A stretch of DNA of 64,000 bases from SIG299 sp964632165 (GCA_964632165.1 CAZWCZ010000002.1:47186-111185); one strand, 5' to 3'; counted from the stretch's first letter, positions 1 through 8,718 are shown. A program made the numbers and translations. Notes: generated by a model from the sequence alone, not told the origin.

Positions 1-610
1 CATCTGACAGTATCTTCCGGAGCATATTTTTAATTCCGAGGAAACACAGATCAAATGCCAGATAAAACAGTCCGAACAGAATCGGTTCTACTCCGAGTAT
101 GATCTCGTTTTCCGTGCCGTTCAGACGGTTTCCGACACTATTGATGACTTCATACAGCCATACTGTACCATACAGCAGAGGAAACGCATATACAATATTG
201 GCAAAGAAAGTCCAAAACTTTTTTTTCGGAAACATCATCCATTTGCTGTTTTGTCCTTCATACTTCTCCATAAAACGAAACGCATTATTTACCAGAATGT
301 CTGTTACCATTCCCAAAACCACAGCCAATACGACAAGCATATCCAACATATTGGTAATGTAGATCCCAAGCCCCCAGAAAATGAAAAAGCATACTGCACC
401 GTTGAACCAGAATTTAATGAACAGGGCTTTTACCCAGTCCGGAATCTTATCCAGTGCACTGCTCCGGTAAGATTTTCCGGGATCCGCTTTTGTCTTCGGA
501 TAGGTTTTCTTTTCTGCATTGACCAATCGGTCAACTGCATCTTTTTTCAGATCATAATAATTTTCTGTGCTTTTTTTAGAAGTCTCATTCGTCTGTTTCT
601 TTCCTGCCAT
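1..610 (-). CDS. Membrane protein of unknown function, partial (C-terminus beyond window)
   Basis: The gene starts with ATG at 610 after an AGGA ribosome site in the 9-base gap to the preceding gene and runs off the left edge without a stop, giving 203 residues. The first 55 residues are charged and Lys-rich, so probably cytoplasmic. They are followed by about four hydrophobic segments (roughly 65-85, 88-108, 132-155 and 172-195). I recognise no family. It is the most downstream visible gene of the sugar-importer operon that begins near 8313, following the MsmK-like ATPase and another small membrane protein, so a role tied to that importer is possible but only inferred. Confidence 0.75.
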   Translation of the reverse strand, partial: MAGKKQTNETSKKSTENYYDLKKDAVDRLVNAEKKTYPKTKADPGKSYRSSALDKIPDWVKALFIKFWFNGAVCFFIFWGLGIYITNMLDMLVVLAVVLGMVTDILVNNAFRFMEKYEGQNSKWMMFPKKKFWTFFANIVYAFPLLYGTVWLYEVINSVGNRLNGTENEIILGVEPILFGLFYLAFDLCFLGIKNMLRKILSD

Positions 611-619
611 AATTCCTGC

Positions 620-1207
620 TTATTCCCCGTCTTCTAAATCAATTTCCCCGATCACTGCATTTTCTTCGATCTCAACCGAAGTATTGATCTTCTTAAGAAG
701 CTTTGCAAATACCGGCTCCAAGACTACACATGCCATTGTGATCACGGTTGTAATGATATGGGCGATCATCGTTGTCTTTGCCGTTGTGATGTAAGAGGTT
801 GCCTTTGTGATCTTGATCGGGCTTACCTCTCTTGTAAGAGCTGCCATGATGCGGTTGTAATAAGTTACATCCGCAAAAATGATGATCGCGTACATTACCA
901 GCATCAGTAAGATCATAACCTTATTCGGCTTCTGACGCTTTGGATATGCGCTGAACATACACACATAAGATAAAATGGATAACAGCATGGAAACAAAGGC
1001 ACAAAGTCCCATATTCGTCCCATAAATCTTTGCCGTGGTATTTGAAATACTGGTTAAGTTTAAAGAAAAGATCAAAAAGGAAATCGTCAGTGCCATGAGC
1101 GGAATGATCTGCGGGTTCTTCTTTAAAGAAACCAGGAATTTTCTTACCGTTTCATTCCTCTTTCCTTTTTTCTTCTGATTATTTACATTTTCATTTTTCT
1201 TCATCAT
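620..1207 (-). CDS. Small polytopic membrane protein of unknown function
   Basis: This 195-residue protein has a Lys/Asn-rich N-terminus, four hydrophobic segments (about 36-56, 67-87, 97-115 and 143-168) and an acidic C-terminal tail (EIEENAVIGEIDLEDGE). No catalytic motif is visible and I do not recognise the family. It follows the MsmK-like ATPase gene after 10 bases and precedes the partial membrane-protein gene, so it is almost certainly co-transcribed with the importer operon. Its general layout (charged N-terminus, four helices) resembles its downstream neighbour, which could mean a heteromeric membrane assembly; that is inference. Confidence 0.75.
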   Translation of the reverse strand: MMKKNENVNNQKKKGKRNETVRKFLVSLKKNPQIIPLMALTISFLIFSLNLTSISNTTAKIYGTNMGLCAFVSMLLSILSYVCMFSAYPKRQKPNKVMILLMLVMYAIIIFADVTYYNRIMAALTREVSPIKITKATSYITTAKTTMIAHIITTVITMACVVLEPVFAKLLKKINTSVEIEENAVIGEIDLEDGE

Positions 1208-1217
1208 CTTTTATCCT

Positions 1218-2276
1218 CTATCTGATCGCGTTGGTCGTTTCTTTATCAAAGAAATGCTTATGCTCAAAAGCAATCCCTACGATGTCTCCCGGTTTATACT
1301 CTGCCCACTCACGGAACTTTGCCGTTGCCTTATGTCCGCCGATCAGACCATGTACCAAGGTTGTCTGTCCGAGATTCTCATTGCTTGTCACAGAAAGCCG
1401 GATCTCCTCTCCGTGTACTACATGTTCCGGACGTACCCCAAGAGTGATCGTCTTCCCTTCGTAGCCTTTCAGAACATCCTGCTCGGTTTCATCCAGCGCT
1501 ACCGTAAATCCTTCTCCCACCAGCGTGTCTGAGTTTACTTTACAGTCAAAGAAGTTCATCGGAGGAAGTCCGATAAAGGATGCAACAAAGATATTTGCCG
1601 GTGTATCATACAGTTCCAATGGTGTCCCGATCTGCTGTACATATCCCATAGACATACATACAATCCGGTCAGCCAGAGTAAGCGCCTCCGTCTGGTCATG
1701 AGTTACATAGATCATGGTTGCTCCAAGACGCTTGTGCAGAAGAAGGATCTCTCTTCTGGTTGCTCCTCGGAGCTTTGCATCCAGATTGGATAGCGGTTCG
1801 TCAAACAAAAATACTTTTGGTGTACGAACAATCGCACGTCCCATGGCAACTCTCTGTCTCTGACCGCCGGAAAGCTGCTTTGGCTTTTTGTTCAGCTGAT
1901 CGGTCAGTCCCAAAATTTCCGCTGCGGCAAGAACTTTTTCGTGGATCACGTTTGGATCTTCATGACGCAGTGTCAGGGAAAATGCCATGTTTTCATAAAT
2001 TGTCATATGTGCATACAGCGCATAGTTTTGGAATACCATTGCAATATCTCTGTCCTTCGGCGGTTTCTGCGTTACATCTTCGCCGTCGATGAGCAGTTTA
2101 CCGGAAGAAATATCTTCCAGACCGGCGATCATTCGGAGTGTCGTAGACTTGCCGCAGCCGGAAGGTCCGACCAGTACAATGAATTCGCCGTCCTCAATAT
2201 CCATATTGAAATCAAATACTGCCTGCACATTATTGTCATAGATTTTATTGAGATTTTGTAATCTTAATGAAGCCAT
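1218..2276 (-). CDS. msmK: Sugar ABC importer ATPase, MalK/MsmK/UgpC family
   Basis: This is a 352-residue ATP-binding subunit that powers carbohydrate ABC importers at the cytoplasmic face. Walker A is GPSGCGKST (about residues 38-46), the signature is LSGGQRQR, Walker B is VFLFDEPLSNLDAKLR and the switch histidine is in THDQTEA. The C-terminal third (about 240-352) is the TOBE/regulatory domain, with the GVRPEH motif typical of MalK/UgpC/MsmK. Such ATPases often serve several importers in Firmicutes. This is the only importer ATPase in the window, while three binding-protein/permease sets are present (3528-7676, 26047-32718 and 37220-42040), so it may energise all of them; that is an inference. 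Confidence 0.93.
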   Translation of the reverse strand: MASLRLQNLNKIYDNNVQAVFDFNMDIEDGEFIVLVGPSGCGKSTTLRMIAGLEDISSGKLLIDGEDVTQKPPKDRDIAMVFQNYALYAHMTIYENMAFSLTLRHEDPNVIHEKVLAAAEILGLTDQLNKKPKQLSGGQRQRVAMGRAIVRTPKVFLFDEPLSNLDAKLRGATRREILLLHKRLGATMIYVTHDQTEALTLADRIVCMSMGYVQQIGTPLELYDTPANIFVASFIGLPPMNFFDCKVNSDTLVGEGFTVALDETEQDVLKGYEGKTITLGVRPEHVVHGEEIRLSVTSNENLGQTTLVHGLIGGHKATAKFREWAEYKPGDIVGIAFEHKHFFDKETTNAIR

Positions 2277-2317
2277 ATTATTCAGCCACGCCTTTCTTTC
2301 TGGACTTTCTGGTCTCT

Positions 2318-2797
2318 CTATTCAAAACCATGTTCTTTTTTGTAAGTTTCCAGCACACGGGTTTTATGAATGCCGATGATCCCTGCTGCAATACAGGCCG
2401 CTGCCGATGCCACCAGGCAAAAGATCACGTAGAAAAACTGCTTATCATCCATAACCAGAGTTTCTACTGCATTTATTTTTGTCGTTGTACTGTGAGCATC
2501 GCACGGATATCCGAGAATGCGGATCAGCTGGAACACACCTGCCCCGATCAGAGTATATGCATAAGAGATCTTATACATCTTTACTCCTTCAGAAGAAAGG
2601 AAAGCTACCAGAAGGAATATAAGGTTGCACAATACCGAAATACCGATCTTGATCGTATAATAATAGGTATTTACATTGGACTGGTAAATACTGAAGAAAT
2701 ACAGTACATTAAATAAAATTGCCACATAAGAAAGATTCGCGGAAATTTTATTCTTTGTATAACGCAACCGGTCTTTTTTGATGGTCTCTTTATCCAT
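2318..2797 (-). CDS. Four-helix membrane protein of unknown function
   Basis: This 159-residue protein has a basic N-terminus and four predicted membrane helices (about 20-37, 48-67, 77-95 and 122-143). No recognised domain is present. It sits 4 bases after the 2802-3380 gene and 41 bases before the MsmK-like ATPase gene, all on the same strand, so it belongs to the importer operon. There are no charged residues suggesting a transport channel, and no cysteine motif. Function unknown; an accessory role for the LplA-type importer is inferred from position only. Confidence 0.72.
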   Translation of the reverse strand: MDKETIKKDRLRYTKNKISANLSYVAILFNVLYFFSIYQSNVNTYYYTIKIGISVLCNLIFLLVAFLSSEGVKMYKISYAYTLIGAGVFQLIRILGYPCDAHSTTTKINAVETLVMDDKQFFYVIFCLVASAAACIAAGIIGIHKTRVLETYKKEHGFE

Positions 2798-2801
2798 GCC
2801 G

Positions 2802-3380
2802 CTACACCTCCTTATTTTCTTCGATCAGCTGCTGTTCTGCTTTCATTAACGACTTTTTCCAAAACAGATTTACCACATTGATCATAGTGGCAGCAAGCAG
2901 GATTGAAAATACAACGACGGAAATATCAAACCAGAAGGTAGAAATGTACCAGTTAAATCCGAACTGCTCTGCCTTTGCCGCAAGTGCCTCTATATCTACC
3001 TGTAAATACTGTACTCTATATGAAAATATATTGATGAGTGCCCATACGGATATACCGACCGTCGCAACGGTATTGACCCCAACAGTAATGTAATTTGCGA
3101 TGTAATATTTTCTGCGTGTATGATTCTGCATAACAAACTGAGAAACCGCAAGCAGGATCAGTACAATGCCCGCTGCCGTAAGTTTCTGATTAAATCCCTG
3201 GATATTATAATAAACTTCTGTTCCTGCTACAGTCGGACGCTTGATGTTCTGTGCATAAAACGCAAACTGTGCATCATACATGTCTGTTACCAGACCTAAC
3301 GAATAGATGAATACAAGCGCTGCTGCCGCTAACATAAGATAGCACACAACACGCTGGAGAATCATTTGTTTTTTGTACAT
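2802..3380 (-). CDS. Membrane protein of unknown function
   Basis: I place the start at ATG 3380 (MYKKQMILQ) because GGAG lies six bases upstream; the longer frame starting at 3413 has no such site. The 192-residue product has an N-terminal helix (about 10-30), a soluble, probably external segment (35-60), then further hydrophobic segments near 68-85, 98-120 and 150-172. No family is recognised. It follows the binding-protein gene after about 147 bases that hold a strong hairpin (3468-3493) and precedes the 2318-2797 gene by 4 bases. Confidence 0.72.
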   Translation of the reverse strand: MYKKQMILQRVVCYLMLAAAALVFIYSLGLVTDMYDAQFAFYAQNIKRPTVAGTEVYYNIQGFNQKLTAAGIVLILLAVSQFVMQNHTRRKYYIANYITVGVNTVATVGISVWALINIFSYRVQYLQVDIEALAAKAEQFGFNWYISTFWFDISVVVFSILLAATMINVVNLFWKKSLMKAEQQLIEENKEV

Positions 3381-3467
3381 ATCTGTCTCCATTTCTTTGC
3401 CCGTAGTCGGCAAAGTATCTCATGATCGCCTTGTTGCCGAGCGAATAAGGCCATTATTTTTTTATCA

Positions 3468-3493
3468 GCAGAGGAGCAGTACCGCTCCTCTGC
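3468..3493. other. Intercistronic hairpin between binding-protein gene and membrane-protein genes
   Basis: A perfect 10-bp inverted repeat (GCAGAGGAGC at 3468-3477 and its complement at 3484-3493) encloses a 6-base loop. It lies just downstream of the solute-binding-protein stop on the minus strand. There is no run of U after the hairpin in that direction, so it does not look like a full terminator. Similar intercistronic hairpins in sugar-importer operons often protect or partly attenuate the upstream message, raising the amount of binding protein; that role is inferred here. Confidence 0.7.
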
Positions 3494-3527
3494 CATAATT
3501 TAAAATATTTACTGACTGATCTTGAAA

Positions 3528-5642
3528 CTACTTGATTGTTTCGTAGTAGTCTTTGAGGTTCTGCCAAGCAGTTTCCTTCAATTCAAGATAGCCCTTGCCA
3601 CTCCATGTTTCGCTTACCGTCTTAACAGCTTCACTTACGGAAGTAGCTCCTTCTAATGTAAAGCCATTTACAATAATGTCACAGAAAAGGTTTTCACCAC
3701 CCTTGGAAGAGGAGAACTTACCGCTGGAAGAAAGTTCTGTGTAACCCTTCAGGATTTCATTTTCCTGCTTTGTATTCGGTAATGTAGTAGGAACGGATGT
3801 ATACCAAGGATTCTCTGTAATAGCGAGTTCCGGATGCTTGATGGTTCCAAGACCGATTGCTGTGGAAATGTAACCGGCACCTTCCTTGCCTACTGCATGT
3901 GTACACTGATATTCAAATGCCTGACTCTTCATAAAGGAAAGAGTGGAACCCAGGTACTGACGGGCATAGTTTGTATAGTTACCGGAAGCCTTGCTCCAAA
4001 GTTCTTCATATGTTGCATCTGCGATCACCGGCATCTGCTTGCCATTGAAGTTAAATGTTACATAAGAACCGTCTTCATTTGTCTTGATGAACGCATCCGG
4101 ACCGTAAGACATGAGGATCTGTCCCTTTTCGCTGTATGCGTAGTCAATGATGGCAAGAGCAGCGTAAAGCTTATCTGTATCGTTGCCTACACCGGCCTTG
4201 GAGATTGCCCAACCGTCTGTCTTAACAGATCTCCAGGATTCTGTAAATCTCATGTAAACACCGTCTGCATTTGTTCCGTCATACCAACGTGCTACCGGAA
4301 CCATAACTGCCATGTACTTTTCACCTTCATCCAGAGATGTTTCGTTGTAAACAGTCTGTGTCTGGTTGTAGTCATAGTGCATAAAGCCGGCATCGTTCTT
4401 CAGCATTGTCTTTGTGTCAGTATCTTCCATGTTTACGAAGGAAGACGAAATGAGGCCTTCTGTTACCATGGCATTCATTCTCTCTAAAGCTTCATAAGTA
4501 TCAGCTTCCTGACGTGCATCATGAAGTTTTCCGTCGGTGCCAACATATAAGTAATCCTGTCTGGATTCCAGACCACGTACACCAAAGAGTGTTCCTGCAA
4601 AACGGAACATATCTACTCTTCTCTGGTTGTTGTCATCTTCTCTGGAGAAGAGACCCTGTACGGAATCTGTGCCATTAAGTGTCTGTGGATTTGCAACGAC
4701 ACAACGAAGGAGTGCAACCAGTTCATCTGCATCCCATGCTGCGTTCTGACCAACAAAAAGGTCTGCTCTGTTGGTTCCGTAGTAACCGTCATATGCTTCA
4801 TCAATGTAAGTTCTGAGCATGTTGACTGCTTCTACACCTGTTAAAGTACCCTTTGCAAGAGCATCGTTCATCTTCTGAACAATATTGCCTGCCTTATCGT
4901 AGTTCTTTGTAAGCTTCTCTGTCGCAGAACCGTCAGCCTTTACTACATCGATCGTAACTGTTCCGGAAGTCGGCATATATGGTTCGTATGCTGCTGCCTT
5001 TACGTTATTGCTGCTGTCTGCGGAGAATGTTCCTTCACCGTTTAAGAGCTTTTCTACCCAGTCAGTACGCATCAGAGGCATACGTTCGATATCGTTAACA
5101 CCATCGAAATATGGGGAAAAGTAAATAGCGCCTGTGCTTGTATCTCCTGTGATGGAAAGACGAACGATCGGATTCTCTTCCAGATATGCCTTGAAATTCG
5201 GCATATCATCCAGATAATCAGCGATATTGATCAGATCGCCTGCTACACCTGCCTCGGAAAGCTGGGAGGCAGAACCGCTTACCATATCTACCTGGTCTAA
5301 CTGCTCTTTCCAATACTTAAATTCGTTTGTGGCACTATTGCCCTGATACTTGTCAACAAAAGAAATGCCGAGTACGTTCTGCACTTCTACCCAGGTAGGC
5401 TTTAAATCACCTGCATGGTATGTGTTTCCGTCTGCAAGTGTAATGCCCTCGCCTGCTACTTCTGCATCGAAGAATAATCCGGTCTTTTTATTGTTGTAAC
5501 CAACTGCCATGCGGAGTTCTGTGCCCTCTGCATACTCAAGACTAAATTCTTTCTTCTCCTCTTCCTGCTTGCCGCATCCTGTCATGCATCCGACTGTCAT
5601 GGCAAGAGCAAGAACTGTTGCAAGAATTCTTTTCTTTGTCAT
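3528..5642 (-). CDS. Extracellular sugar-binding lipoprotein, LplA-like
   Basis: The start is ATG 5642 (MTKKRILATVLAL), eight bases after GGAGG. The 704-residue protein begins with a lipoprotein signal ending in MTGC (C23 is the likely lipidated cysteine). The large size, followed upstream by LplB- and YtcP-type permease genes, matches the LplA/YtcQ class of binding proteins for oligosaccharide ABC importers in Firmicutes. It should capture a sugar at the outer face of the membrane; the ligand cannot be read from sequence. Internal segments such as GVNDIERMPLMRTDWVEKL are typical of this class. It lies 69 bases downstream of the permease gene, in the same operon. Confidence 0.9.
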   Translation of the reverse strand: MTKKRILATVLALAMTVGCMTGCGKQEEEKKEFSLEYAEGTELRMAVGYNNKKTGLFFDAEVAGEGITLADGNTYHAGDLKPTWVEVQNVLGISFVDKYQGNSATNEFKYWKEQLDQVDMVSGSASQLSEAGVAGDLINIADYLDDMPNFKAYLEENPIVRLSITGDTSTGAIYFSPYFDGVNDIERMPLMRTDWVEKLLNGEGTFSADSSNNVKAAAYEPYMPTSGTVTIDVVKADGSATEKLTKNYDKAGNIVQKMNDALAKGTLTGVEAVNMLRTYIDEAYDGYYGTNRADLFVGQNAAWDADELVALLRCVVANPQTLNGTDSVQGLFSREDDNNQRRVDMFRFAGTLFGVRGLESRQDYLYVGTDGKLHDARQEADTYEALERMNAMVTEGLISSSFVNMEDTDTKTMLKNDAGFMHYDYNQTQTVYNETSLDEGEKYMAVMVPVARWYDGTNADGVYMRFTESWRSVKTDGWAISKAGVGNDTDKLYAALAIIDYAYSEKGQILMSYGPDAFIKTNEDGSYVTFNFNGKQMPVIADATYEELWSKASGNYTNYARQYLGSTLSFMKSQAFEYQCTHAVGKEGAGYISTAIGLGTIKHPELAITENPWYTSVPTTLPNTKQENEILKGYTELSSSGKFSSSKGGENLFCDIIVNGFTLEGATSVSEAVKTVSETWSGKGYLELKETAWQNLKDYYETIK

Positions 5643-5711
5643 TTTTTTACCCTCCATTACTTTTTTATTATTAAGTGTCCAGCACCATAATAACCCTTTT
5701 AAGGCCAAGGT

Positions 5712-6602
5712 TTATTCCTTGACGCCGCCCATGTTTACGCCCTTTGCAAAATATTTCTGGATGAACGGATAAATGATCAGCACAGGGATGATGGAACATA
5801 CGATCAGTGCGTAGATCACGGAATCCGATGCATATGCTTCGTTCCATCCGGTCATGATGTCCGGATCCTGAAACTCTTCCAGCTTTAAGCGGATAAATAC
5901 CTGCAGCGGATGTTCATTTCCGTTGCTTATCATCTGCCTTGCCCAGAAATAACCGTTCCATCTGGAAATTGCAAAGAACAGTGCAACTGTTGCGATCGTA
6001 GATTTGCTCATCGGAATATAAACCCGGCTGAGCACCTGAAATTCCGTGGCACCGTCTACGACAGCAGCTTCCTCGATTTCCGACGGAACCCCTTCAAACG
6101 CGTTACGCAGCAGGATGATGTTCATGGCAGCCATACCCATGGCAATAACAACAAGCCACTTGTCATCTGTAATACCGATCGCATTAAATACGGTTCTTGT
6201 GTCAATGTAGTTTAAGTACTGAGGTACCAGCCCTGCAGAAAACCACATGGTAAATACAAGGAAGAAATTGAATCCTTTACGGAACAGCAGTCTCTTTTTA
6301 GAGAGTGCATAGGCGCCGAGGATCGCAACCCCCATTGCCCAAAGCGTACCGTAGAAAGTGATAAACAATGTGTTTGTGTAAGAATTCCAGAACATGTTAT
6401 TGTTGAACATGCTGGCAAATGCTTCAAACTGGATATCCTTCGGAAACAGGACAAGCTGTCCGTACTCTACCGCTTCCCTGCCACTGATGGCAGCGGAAAT
6501 CGCATAAAGGAAAGGATACAGACACGCTACGGCAAACACCGTAAGCAATACATAACTGACCACTTTGAAGATAAGTTCGGATACTTCAAGTTTTCTTTTC
6601 AT
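5712..6602 (-). CDS. Sugar ABC importer permease, YtcP/LplC-like
   Basis: This 296-residue integral membrane permease has about six helices. The cytoplasmic EAA loop, which docks on the ATPase, reads EIEEAAVVDGATEFQVLSR (near residue 190). The N-terminus (FAVACLYPFLYAISAAISG) and the C-terminal ending KYFAKGVNMGGVKE are characteristic of the YtcP/LplC half of the LplABC-type importers. AAGGAGG stands ahead of ATG 6602. It pairs with the 6618-7676 permease and the 3528-5642 binding lipoprotein. Confidence 0.92.
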   Translation of the reverse strand: MKRKLEVSELIFKVVSYVLLTVFAVACLYPFLYAISAAISGREAVEYGQLVLFPKDIQFEAFASMFNNNMFWNSYTNTLFITFYGTLWAMGVAILGAYALSKKRLLFRKGFNFFLVFTMWFSAGLVPQYLNYIDTRTVFNAIGITDDKWLVVIAMGMAAMNIILLRNAFEGVPSEIEEAAVVDGATEFQVLSRVYIPMSKSTIATVALFFAISRWNGYFWARQMISNGNEHPLQVFIRLKLEEFQDPDIMTGWNEAYASDSVIYALIVCSIIPVLIIYPFIQKYFAKGVNMGGVKE

Positions 6603-6617
6603 GTTCGAAGTACCTCC

Positions 6618-7676
6618 TTAATATAATGATACATCCGATGCCTTACGGGCGATCGTGTTGGCTGCAATAACAAGTAACATACCCATTACGTTATTTAACA
6701 TTTCTGCGGATGACGCGATTCCCGTCAGTCCGTCAGCAATACCGTAACGCTGTGCAAATGTGGAAACAACGTCTGCGGTAACATAAGTATTCGGATTATA
6801 AAGAAGCAGTACTTTTTCATACCCGACATTTAAGAGCGAGCCGATACGTGTGATCAGCATGATGACTACCGTTGATAAAATGGAAGGAAGCACTACGTAC
6901 TTCATCTGAGCCATCTTTCCTGCACCGTCAATCTGTGCCGCCTCATAGCTGGTCGGCGAAATCGCAATGATCGCCGCGAAGAATACGATACTGTCATATC
7001 CTGCGCTCTCCCAGATACCACTGATCTGGTAAATGGAACGGAAGAAATCCGGATTGTTCAAAAGGCCGGCATTCCCGACCTCGGTACTGATCAGTCCCAG
7101 GGAAGTCAGCATCCGGGAAATAACACCCATTTCCATCCCCGCAAGAGGCGAAGACTGCCGGACGAGCATGGTAACCAGAGAAGTCATAACAACCGTCGAC
7201 ATAAACTTCGGCAGGTACGTGATCACCTGATAAATGCTCCTTGCAATATCCGAGCGGATTTCATTAAAGAAAAGCGCAATGATGATCGGCATCGGAAATC
7301 CGAAACATAATCCGTAAAAGCTTAATAAAAAAGTGTTGCGGAATGCCTGCCAGAACTCTGTAGAAAGAGAACTGTTGCCGACAAACAGCATCTTAAAGTA
7401 GGAAAAACCCGCATACAGCTGATCGGCTACCGGCAGTGTGCTGTCTGATACCTTGAAGCATCCGAGCAGCTCGTACATCGGAAAATAACGCCAGAAGAGA
7501 AATACAAGCAGCATCGGCAGGAGCATCAGGTATAACCGCCAGTCCTTGGCAACCGTACGTCCCACATTCAGCCAATAGTGCTTTTCCACGTCATCTCTGA
7601 CCATCTGCTCCGCATCTTCCCGGTATTTACCCGTGCTCTCGTCGTATACGAGATAATCGGCAGCTTTCTTTTTCAT
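6618..7676 (-). CDS. Sugar ABC importer permease, LplB-like
   Basis: I choose ATG 7676 as the start; a TTG two codons earlier is closer to the AAGGAGG box but less likely. The 352-residue permease has a 60-residue cytoplasmic N-terminal extension, then six helices beginning at LYLMLLPMLLVFLFWRYFP. The EAA loop reads SYEAAQIDGAGKMAQMKYV (near residue 270). LplB-type proteins form the permease heterodimer with YtcP/LplC partners, here encoded 15 bases downstream. Confidence 0.92.
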   Translation of the reverse strand: MKKKAADYLVYDESTGKYREDAEQMVRDDVEKHYWLNVGRTVAKDWRLYLMLLPMLLVFLFWRYFPMYELLGCFKVSDSTLPVADQLYAGFSYFKMLFVGNSSLSTEFWQAFRNTFLLSFYGLCFGFPMPIIIALFFNEIRSDIARSIYQVITYLPKFMSTVVMTSLVTMLVRQSSPLAGMEMGVISRMLTSLGLISTEVGNAGLLNNPDFFRSIYQISGIWESAGYDSIVFFAAIIAISPTSYEAAQIDGAGKMAQMKYVVLPSILSTVVIMLITRIGSLLNVGYEKVLLLYNPNTYVTADVVSTFAQRYGIADGLTGIASSAEMLNNVMGMLLVIAANTIARKASDVSLY

Positions 7677-7710
7677 AATCAATAATCCTCCTTAACTATG
7701 TATGACAAAT

Positions 7711-8313
7711 CTATTCAAAATACTCATCGTCCTGCGACTTGTTCTGTTCTTCCTGTTTTTCCCGCTCTACGCGAAAAAGATATGCTTTCTGATCCTCGAT
7801 CATTCCGTCCGTATTTCTTAAGAGCATAAGGATTACTTCCGCAAAAAGCAGCGAAATGATATCGGTCGTCAGATATACCACAAGAGTCATCCATTCTCCG
7901 CCAAAGAAAAGCGATACCAAAAATCTCCCAAACTCCATGCCGAGATACGCCGTCAGCACAAACAGACCGAGTTTCGGCAGACTTGTGCGTATGGTATCTT
8001 TTTTGTAGCGTTTGAAAAGAAGCAGCGCCGACAACGCAAACAGATTTCCGATACAATAGATCAGATACTGTTCTATTGTCGCATGGGATGCAAGACAGAA
8101 GGCAAAACCTCCGGCCACGGCAAGCACACCGGCCCGTGCGCCCCAGCGCATCATAACGACACAAATCAGTGCCAGGCTGATGGAAATTGCCACCGGCTGT
8201 GCTGCGAACCAGGTATTCGTTGCGATCGTAGTAATTGTTTCAAATATCAGAAGGACTATCGTAAATATCGTGATGTCCAACGTGCGATATTGTTCAAAAG
8301 TAATCTGTTTCAT
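7711..8313 (-). CDS. Six-helix membrane protein, possibly ECF-S-like
   Basis: The start at ATG 8313 (MKQITFEQYRTLD) is chosen because the longer frame to 8367 has no usable ribosome site; the site here is weak (AAGAGAAACGAAG). The 200-residue product has about six hydrophobic segments and a charged C-terminal tail rich in Glu, Gln and Lys. Size and topology resemble substrate-binding (S) components of ECF transporters, but no diagnostic motif is seen, so this is a guess. It is the first gene of the LplABC-type operon, 34 bases ahead of the LplB permease. Confidence 0.75.
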   Translation of the reverse strand: MKQITFEQYRTLDITIFTIVLLIFETITTIATNTWFAAQPVAISISLALICVVMMRWGARAGVLAVAGGFAFCLASHATIEQYLIYCIGNLFALSALLLFKRYKKDTIRTSLPKLGLFVLTAYLGMEFGRFLVSLFFGGEWMTLVVYLTTDIISLLFAEVILMLLRNTDGMIEDQKAYLFRVEREKQEEQNKSQDDEYFE

Positions 8314-8474
8314 CTTCGTTTCTCTTATCTGACCTCTCTCCTGTCTGCCAAAGAGCATACAGAGCACAATACATTCATCATAGTATGCTTATTTTAACAT
8401 CAGAGCATGGTTTTTTCCTTGATTTTTTTGATTCTGCTTTTTTAATGTCTTAATTTTTTTGATATCACATTTGG

Positions 8475-8502
8475 ATTTTACCATATTCCGGGTAAATTTC
8501 AA
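8475..8502 (-). promoter_or_regulatory. Promoter P2 of the LplABC-type importer operon
   Basis: On the minus strand TTGAAA (8497-8502) and TAAAAT (8475-8480) are separated by 16 bases. It fires toward the membrane-protein gene starting at 8313, leaving a leader of about 155 bases. It lies downstream of the cre-overlapped promoter P1. Confidence 0.65.
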
Positions 8503-8573
8503 CCCTTTTCCTCATCAAATTGCACAAATACCAAAGAAACTTTTTGCAGATTTTTCGTCATTTTCACACCACC

Positions 8574-8602
8574 ATTGTAAACGCTTTCATTAAAAAAGTC
8601 TA
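8574..8602 (-). promoter_or_regulatory. Promoter P1 of the LplABC-type importer operon, overlapped by cre
   Basis: On the minus strand TAGACT (8597-8602) and TACAAT (8574-8579) are separated by exactly 17 bases. The cre box (8576-8589) covers part of the -10 element and spacer, the arrangement expected for direct repression by CcpA. Confidence 0.65.
8576..8589. promoter_or_regulatory. Catabolite response element (cre), CcpA operator
   Basis: TGTAAACGCTTTCA matches the cre consensus TGWAARCGYTWNCA at every position. It sits inside the P1 promoter of the sugar-importer operon. CcpA bound with HPr(Ser-P) would be expected to shut this promoter when preferred sugars are present. Confidence 0.8.
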
Positions 8603-8680
8603 CTGTTTTTTCTTCTTTTCCTCATTTTCTCAAAAGGGTAGACTTTTCCTTCTTTTCGTTCTATACTTAAAAAAACAGTA
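8594..8680. repeat. Two nested inverted repeats between divergent promoters
   Basis: One repeat has perfect 10-bp arms (AAAAGTCTAC at 8594-8603 and its complement at 8638-8647). These arms contain the mirrored -35 hexamers of P1 and of the MATE promoter. A second repeat has perfect 11-bp arms (TACTGTTTTTT at 8601-8611 and its complement at 8670-8680), the right arm lying near the MATE transcription start. The left arms adjoin. This looks like operator DNA for a regulator of one or both genes. Confidence 0.6.
8639..8667 (+). promoter_or_regulatory. Promoter of the MATE gene
   Basis: TAGACT (8639-8644) and TATACT (8662-8667) are spaced by 17 bases on the plus strand, about 50 bases before the MATE start codon. 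The -35 lies inside the right arm of an inverted repeat. Confidence 0.65.
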
Positions 8681-8718
8681 TTTTTATCAGGACAAGATCC
8701 AAAAAAGGAGAAGAAGCA

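Noticed and set aside
3468..3493. Intrinsic terminator after the LplA-like gene
   Set aside because: The stem is strong, but no U run follows on the coding strand, so I record it only as a hairpin.
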